In this document: positions 6,183 through 9,720 of the stretch, one piece after another | Layout: the number at the start of each line of letters is the position of its first letter | Numbering within the stretch: the stretch's first letter is position 1 | From: an uncultured Clostridium sp. | GTDB lineage: Bacteria > Bacillota_I > Bacilli_A > RF39 > UBA660 | Assembly: GCA_905199855.1 (NCBI GenBank) | Contig: CAJKHY010000032.1 | Span: 1-9,720 of the forward strand | Direction of reading: 5' to 3' | Length of the DNA: 9,720 nucleotides | The notes under the pieces: generated by a model | Databases searched by the model: none | The model's input: the letters and a program-made list of their open reading frames with translations, nothing else | Told to the model about the DNA's origin: nothing | Translations under genes and position numbers: made by a program

Positions 6183-6832
6183 AAATAAAAGATAAATTAA
6201 AAAACTACAAAGAAACCTTACAAAAGAAAATTAACAAAATACAACATAAAAATAGGAAAACATTAAGTTATAAAGATATATCTGTCAGTGCCTTAGAAAA
6301 CGAAATTCACAGAGAAAATTATAAACACAGCTTTTCTAATTTACTAAAAAGCACCATATACATATTAATTATAATCTTAGCATTATCTTCCATCTCAGCA
6401 ACCTTATTCATGCCAGTTATCGAAATAACTGATTCCAGCATGAAACCATTACTAAACGACAATGAAATAGTTTTATCACTAAAAATAGGCAAACTCAAAA
6501 AAGGAGATATAATAACCTTCTACCATGGCAATAAAATTCTAGCAAAAAGAGTCATAGCCACGCAAGGAGATTTCGTTAACATTGATGAAAACGGCATTGT
6601 CTATGTTAACGGAAATAAAATAGAAGAAAATTACGCAAAGAATTTCCAAAGAGGAGACAGTGATATCAAATATCCATTACAAGTAAGTGATAACAGTTAT
6701 TTTGTTTTAAGTGATGAACGAGATAACATGACTGATTCACGCAACGAAGACATCGGCTTAATAAAAAAAGAAAATATTATTGGTAAAATAATTTTTCGCA
6801 TTTGGCCATTCAAAAAAATAGGAACAATTTAA
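6179..6832 (+). CDS. Type I signal peptidase, pilus-operon type (S26 family)
   Basis: Membrane-bound Ser/Lys protease that removes signal peptides from exported proteins, here most likely the pilins encoded next. 217 residues. A long basic cytoplasmic N-terminus (1-56) precedes one membrane helix (about 57-79). The catalytic region follows: SSMKP (86-90) with nucleophile Ser87, KRVIATQGD (123-131) with general base Lys123, a VYVNGNKI strand (141-148) and the box-E-like segment SDERDNMTDSR (178-188). Both catalytic residues are present, unlike some streptococcal pilus-locus SipA proteins that have lost them. Start ATG overlaps the upstream stop by four bases. Oddities: the N-terminal extension before the helix is far longer than in typical Gram-positive enzymes, and Box E reads SDERDN rather than GDNRxN. 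Confidence is high for family, moderate for pilin specificity. Confidence 0.92.
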   Translation: MKIKDKLKNYKETLQKKINKIQHKNRKTLSYKDISVSALENEIHRENYKHSFSNLLKSTIYILIIILALSSISATLFMPVIEITDSSMKPLLNDNEIVLSLKIGKLKKGDIITFYHGNKILAKRVIATQGDFVNIDENGIVYVNGNKIEENYAKNFQRGDSDIKYPLQVSDNSYFVLSDERDNMTDSRNEDIGLIKKENIIGKIIFRIWPFKKIGTI

Positions 6833-6844
6833 TAATTATTTTTC

Positions 6845-6850
6845 AGGGGG
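6845..6850 (+). promoter_or_regulatory. Ribosome binding site fixing the VWA pilin start
   Basis: AGGGGG lies five bases before ATG 6856, which begins a normal signal peptide (MKKIKKTLYLF). An in-frame ATG at 6802 lies inside the signal peptidase gene and would spoil the signal peptide. Confidence 0.8.
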
Positions 6851-6855
6851 ATATT

Positions 6856-9225
6856 ATGAAAAAAATTAAAAAAACATTATATTTATTCATAGCACTTCTT
6901 ATGTGCTTAGAACCTATAAAATTAATCGCGGAAGCAAATAACAGCAATCAAATAGTTAATACTGGTGGAGAAACAGTCGGAGATGGAGTCAAAGTAAGTA
7001 AAACCATCGAACCTACAGAATTAGAAAACTATTTTGACATTACATTAAAAGTACAGACCAAAGAAGAAGCTAAAAGCCAAGATTTAGCGGTAGTACTTGT
7101 AATGGATATTTCTAATACAATGATAGAAAATAAAGTAGATGGCAATCAAAAAACAAGACTTCGCTCGGCGATGGATGCTGGTGAATATTTGATTAACAAT
7201 TTTACCAAAAATTCCTTAAACAGTACAGCTAAGAGAAAAATAGGCTATGTTGCTTTCAACTCCAATGCCAATCAAATTTTTGCTCTTCAAGAATGTAAAA
7301 ACACAGAGACAGCAAATAATTTAATTAGTTCAATGAAAACTCAAACCAAAAAATTAGTAAAAGATATTGACAATTTAAATTATAGTTACAAAAACGATCA
7401 TTCACGTTTTACCAATATTGAAGCAGGACTTAAGATGGCATACAATATGCTTTATGGAAATGATGAAACCAAAAACATTGAAAATAAATATGTAATCGTC
7501 TTGTCGGATGGCTTTCCAACCACATATGACCAAACTGACTATAAAGGTTACGATACATACGATACAACTGGAAGATTTTATGACCATGTAAAAAATAGAA
7601 AATGCTTATATGGAACCGATTACAGTGAGGAGGGTGCCAGAAGAGCTCAAATACAAGCAACTAAATTAAAAAATTCTGGAACAATCATATATGCAGTTGG
7701 TTCGGGAATAGACGCCAACGCTAAAACAATAGATGACTATTTTAACGGCCATAAAAATGATAGTTTTTCAACTATTGATAGATATGATACTAATTACGCA
7801 ATAGGTAATACCCTTAACGATTTTAAACGTTGGTTAGGCGGAACAGGCAACACTGCCAAACCTGGTATTGGTTCAGGTTATAGTGGTCATTACTTTGATG
7901 CCACAGATACTGCTTCATTAAAAGTGGCTTATGATAAAATATTTGAAGACACTAAATACTTGTCTGAAGCCTCATGGGTAGCGGAAGATCCAATGAATTC
8001 TAATCAAAGCACCATTAAAGATGTTATTGATTTTGTGGGTCTATATGACAAAAGCAATGATAAGAATAAATTAAAAGATTTCATCACCTATGATTCTAGT
8101 CTAACTGACATTGAAAATACTTCTAACAATACAGCAAATTATAACAGTACCGATGATAAAATCAATTGGGACTTAAAAAAATCCAAATATCAAAAAGAGA
8201 CTATAGGTAATACAACTTATTATAATTACGAAATAAAATATCGTGTAAGATTAAAAAATGAAACAACTGATTTTATAGAAAATCAAATACTCGATACCAA
8301 TGGGAAAACAACCTTATCTTATGTTGTTAGAGAAAGTGGCAAAAATCCACGAATAGAAACAATAGATTTCAAAATACCTCAAGTCAAAGGCTACCTAGGT
8401 AAATTAGAATTCAACAAATTATCCAACTATGGCAACAAACCATTAACTGGAGCCAAGTTTGTCTTAGTACATGACCATGACAATTGCCCTTGCAAGAATG
8501 AACGCAAATACATGGATAAAAATTATCAACAAACAAGCACATCCAATGAAGAAGGAAAAGTAATATTTACAAATATCCCTTCTGGACATAAATATAAACT
8601 AAAAGAAGTAGAAACTGACAAATATCATGACATAAACACTAGTGAATATCAAGTTACAGTTTCCTACGGCAATACCAAAACCAATATAACAGATAATCAA
8701 ATAGTTAATAACTACAAAACCAAAGAATTAACTATCATGAAAATAATAGAAGGCAACATATCAAACAAAGAATTCATTTTTGAAATTGAAGCAACCTACC
8801 AAGGTACACCACTAGTAGGAACTTATAGTGTACAAAGAAAACTAGGAACAACCATAAAAACCGAAAATATTGAATTTATAAATGGTAAATCCACATTTAA
8901 ATTAAAACACAACGAACAAATCAAAATAAGTGGTTTACCTTATGAAACCAAATATAAAATTAAAGAAATAAATAGAGAAGGCTTTATCGTTAAATATCAA
9001 GTTGACGGAAGAACCTCAAAGATATTTGACGGAAGCAACCTAGAAGAACTCATCTTAGAAGATAATATGGAAGTAAAATTCATAAACACTTCCGGATATC
9101 TCCTACCAGCTACAGGTAGTTCTTCAATGTTAATCTTGGTAATAATAGGAACATTCTCACTGGGAATACCTATTATTTATACAGCATTTAATGTTTTAAA
9201 AAAAAGGCTGATAATTAAACATTAA
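6856..9225 (+). CDS. LPATG-anchored VWA/CnaB surface protein, likely pilus tip adhesin
   Basis: 789 residues from ATG 6856. Signal peptide 1-27 with likely cleavage after A25-x-A27. VWA domain about 78-360 with metal site D84-I-S-N-T88 (the last Ser of DxSxS replaced by Thr), Thr186 and Asp218 of LSDG. A beta-rich linker follows. A CnaB domain (about 512-620) has candidate isopeptide residues Lys521, Glu584 (YKLKEVE) and Asn618/619. A DUF7601-like pilin domain (about 623-745) has candidates Lys629, Glu704 (YKIKEIN) and Asn744. The sorting signal is LPATG (750-754, bases 9103-9117), a hydrophobic stretch and the tail KKRLIIKH. This order resembles tip/ancillary pilins such as RrgA and EbpA. 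The CnaB domain has an unusual His/Cys loop HDHDNCPC. It follows the signal peptidase by 23 bases and precedes the backbone pilin by 25. Adhesin role is inferred; no ligand can be named. Confidence 0.93.
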   Translation: MKKIKKTLYLFIALLMCLEPIKLIAEANNSNQIVNTGGETVGDGVKVSKTIEPTELENYFDITLKVQTKEEAKSQDLAVVLVMDISNTMIENKVDGNQKTRLRSAMDAGEYLINNFTKNSLNSTAKRKIGYVAFNSNANQIFALQECKNTETANNLISSMKTQTKKLVKDIDNLNYSYKNDHSRFTNIEAGLKMAYNMLYGNDETKNIENKYVIVLSDGFPTTYDQTDYKGYDTYDTTGRFYDHVKNRKCLYGTDYSEEGARRAQIQATKLKNSGTIIYAVGSGIDANAKTIDDYFNGHKNDSFSTIDRYDTNYAIGNTLNDFKRWLGGTGNTAKPGIGSGYSGHYFDATDTASLKVAYDKIFEDTKYLSEASWVAEDPMNSNQSTIKDVIDFVGLYDKSNDKNKLKDFITYDSSLTDIENTSNNTANYNSTDDKINWDLKKSKYQKETIGNTTYYNYEIKYRVRLKNETTDFIENQILDTNGKTTLSYVVRESGKNPRIETIDFKIPQVKGYLGKLEFNKLSNYGNKPLTGAKFVLVHDHDNCPCKNERKYMDKNYQQTSTSNEEGKVIFTNIPSGHKYKLKEVETDKYHDINTSEYQVTVSYGNTKTNITDNQIVNNYKTKELTIMKIIEGNISNKEFIFEIEATYQGTPLVGTYSVQRKLGTTIKTENIEFINGKSTFKLKHNEQIKISGLPYETKYKIKEINREGFIVKYQVDGRTSKIFDGSNLEELILEDNMEVKFINTSGYLLPATGSSSMLILVIIGTFSLGIPIIYTAFNVLKKRLIIKH

Positions 9226-9250
9226 AGCAAAAAAAGAAAGGAAAATCGAA

Positions 9251-9720
9251 ATGAAAAAAATCAAAAAAACATTAAGTCTATTACTATTACTAGTACTTAG
9301 TCTTGTACAAGTAAACTCAGTAAAAGCAGAAGGAGTAGGAACAATTACTATCAACAAAGCTATAGTAAATGAAACATATTCTATTTATAGAATCTTAGAC
9401 CTAGAAACATATGATGTACAAAATAATCATTACATTTACAGGGCTAATTCTAATTTTGAAGCATTTATCACTGATGCTACAAAAGGTGGTAAATACTTAG
9501 AAGGAAAGAATGAAAACGGGAATACATACTATGTATGGAAAGAAAATGCTGACAAAGTAAAATTTACTGAAGAAGCACTTGCTTATGCAAAAACAAATAA
9601 CATTAGACCAGTAGAGGAAAAAACAGCAAATTCTACTACTGTAGAGTTTGAAAAACTAGACCTAGGTTATTACTTAGTAAGTTCAAGTGTAGGTTCATTA
9701 CTACATTTAACTACAACCAA
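9251..9720 (+). CDS. Isopeptide-forming backbone pilin (3' end outside window)
   Basis: The first 156 residues are in the window. The start is well supported by AGAAAGGA (9235-9242), eight bases before ATG. Signal peptide about 1-26 (MKKIKKTLSLLLLLVLSLV, cleaved near VKA-EG). The mature N-terminus reads GTITINKAIVNETYSIYRILDLETYD, then a block ending EALAYAKTNNIRPVEEKTA and the segment FEKLDLGYYLVSSSVGSLLHL. These are hallmarks of SpaA/FimA-type fimbrial major subunits of Gram-positive pili, which carry intramolecular Lys-Asn isopeptide bonds. The sortase-linked Lys (pilin motif), later domains and LPXTG would lie beyond the window. It is the fourth gene of the operon; a sortase gene is expected downstream. 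The first residues of the signal peptide are the same as in the preceding protein, which suggests a shared export route. Confidence 0.9.
   Translation, partial: MKKIKKTLSLLLLLVLSLVQVNSVKAEGVGTITINKAIVNETYSIYRILDLETYDVQNNHYIYRANSNFEAFITDATKGGKYLEGKNENGNTYYVWKENADKVKFTEEALAYAKTNNIRPVEEKTANSTTVEFEKLDLGYYLVSSSVGSLLHLTTT

Noticed and set aside
6802..6855. Longer start of the VWA pilin at ATG 6802
   Set aside because: It would overlap the signal peptidase gene and put 18 residues in front of a normal signal peptide; ATG 6856 has a good ribosome binding site.
7402..7660. Overlapping minus-strand frames within the pilus tip gene
   Set aside because: Two overlapping short frames with no start signals, opposite the VWA metal-site region of a well supported gene.

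Overview
The window comes from a low-GC, A-rich Gram-positive bacterium with the standard stop codons (TGA is used as a stop and TGG for Trp). It makes peptidoglycan (mraY, ftsW) and sortase-type surface proteins. An uncultured gut member of the Bacilli/Erysipelotrichia-like Firmicutes is the best guess, from style only. All genes lie on the + strand and there is no sign of phage, insertion sequence, CRISPR, tRNA or rRNA.

Region 1 (2-2244): the 3' part of a large secreted protein. It has alternating InlB-B/SHIRT-like repeats joined by calcium-loop-like linkers, then a DUF11-like domain and a von Willebrand A (VWA) domain. It stops without a sortase motif and is followed by a long hairpin.

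Region 2 (2245-3171): two small single-gene units with their own promoters and terminators. One encodes a one-pass membrane protein of unknown function, the other a bacterial PH-domain protein.

Region 3 (3221-5529): a two-gene peptidoglycan unit, mraY-ftsW, closed by a clear intrinsic terminator. The usual dcw neighbours murD and murG are absent here. The ftsW start is odd: a very strong Shine-Dalgarno sits before an in-frame ATC rather than ATG/GTG/TTG.

Region 4 (5530-5705): intergenic, with one GC-rich imperfect hairpin and a good promoter that drives the next operon; no gene seen.

Region 5 (5706-9720, continuing beyond the window): a pilus-type operon. In order it holds a cytoplasmic Lys-rich coiled-coil protein, a type I signal peptidase coupled to it by an ATGA overlap, a VWA/CnaB/DUF7601 protein with an LPATG sorting signal (likely pilus tip adhesin), and the start of an isopeptide-forming backbone pilin. 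The likely logic is that the signal peptidase processes the pilins, VWA protein and backbone pilin are polymerised and anchored by a sortase expected just downstream, and the coiled-coil protein has an unknown cytoplasmic role. The coiled-coil/signal-peptidase pair is the most promising undescribed element.
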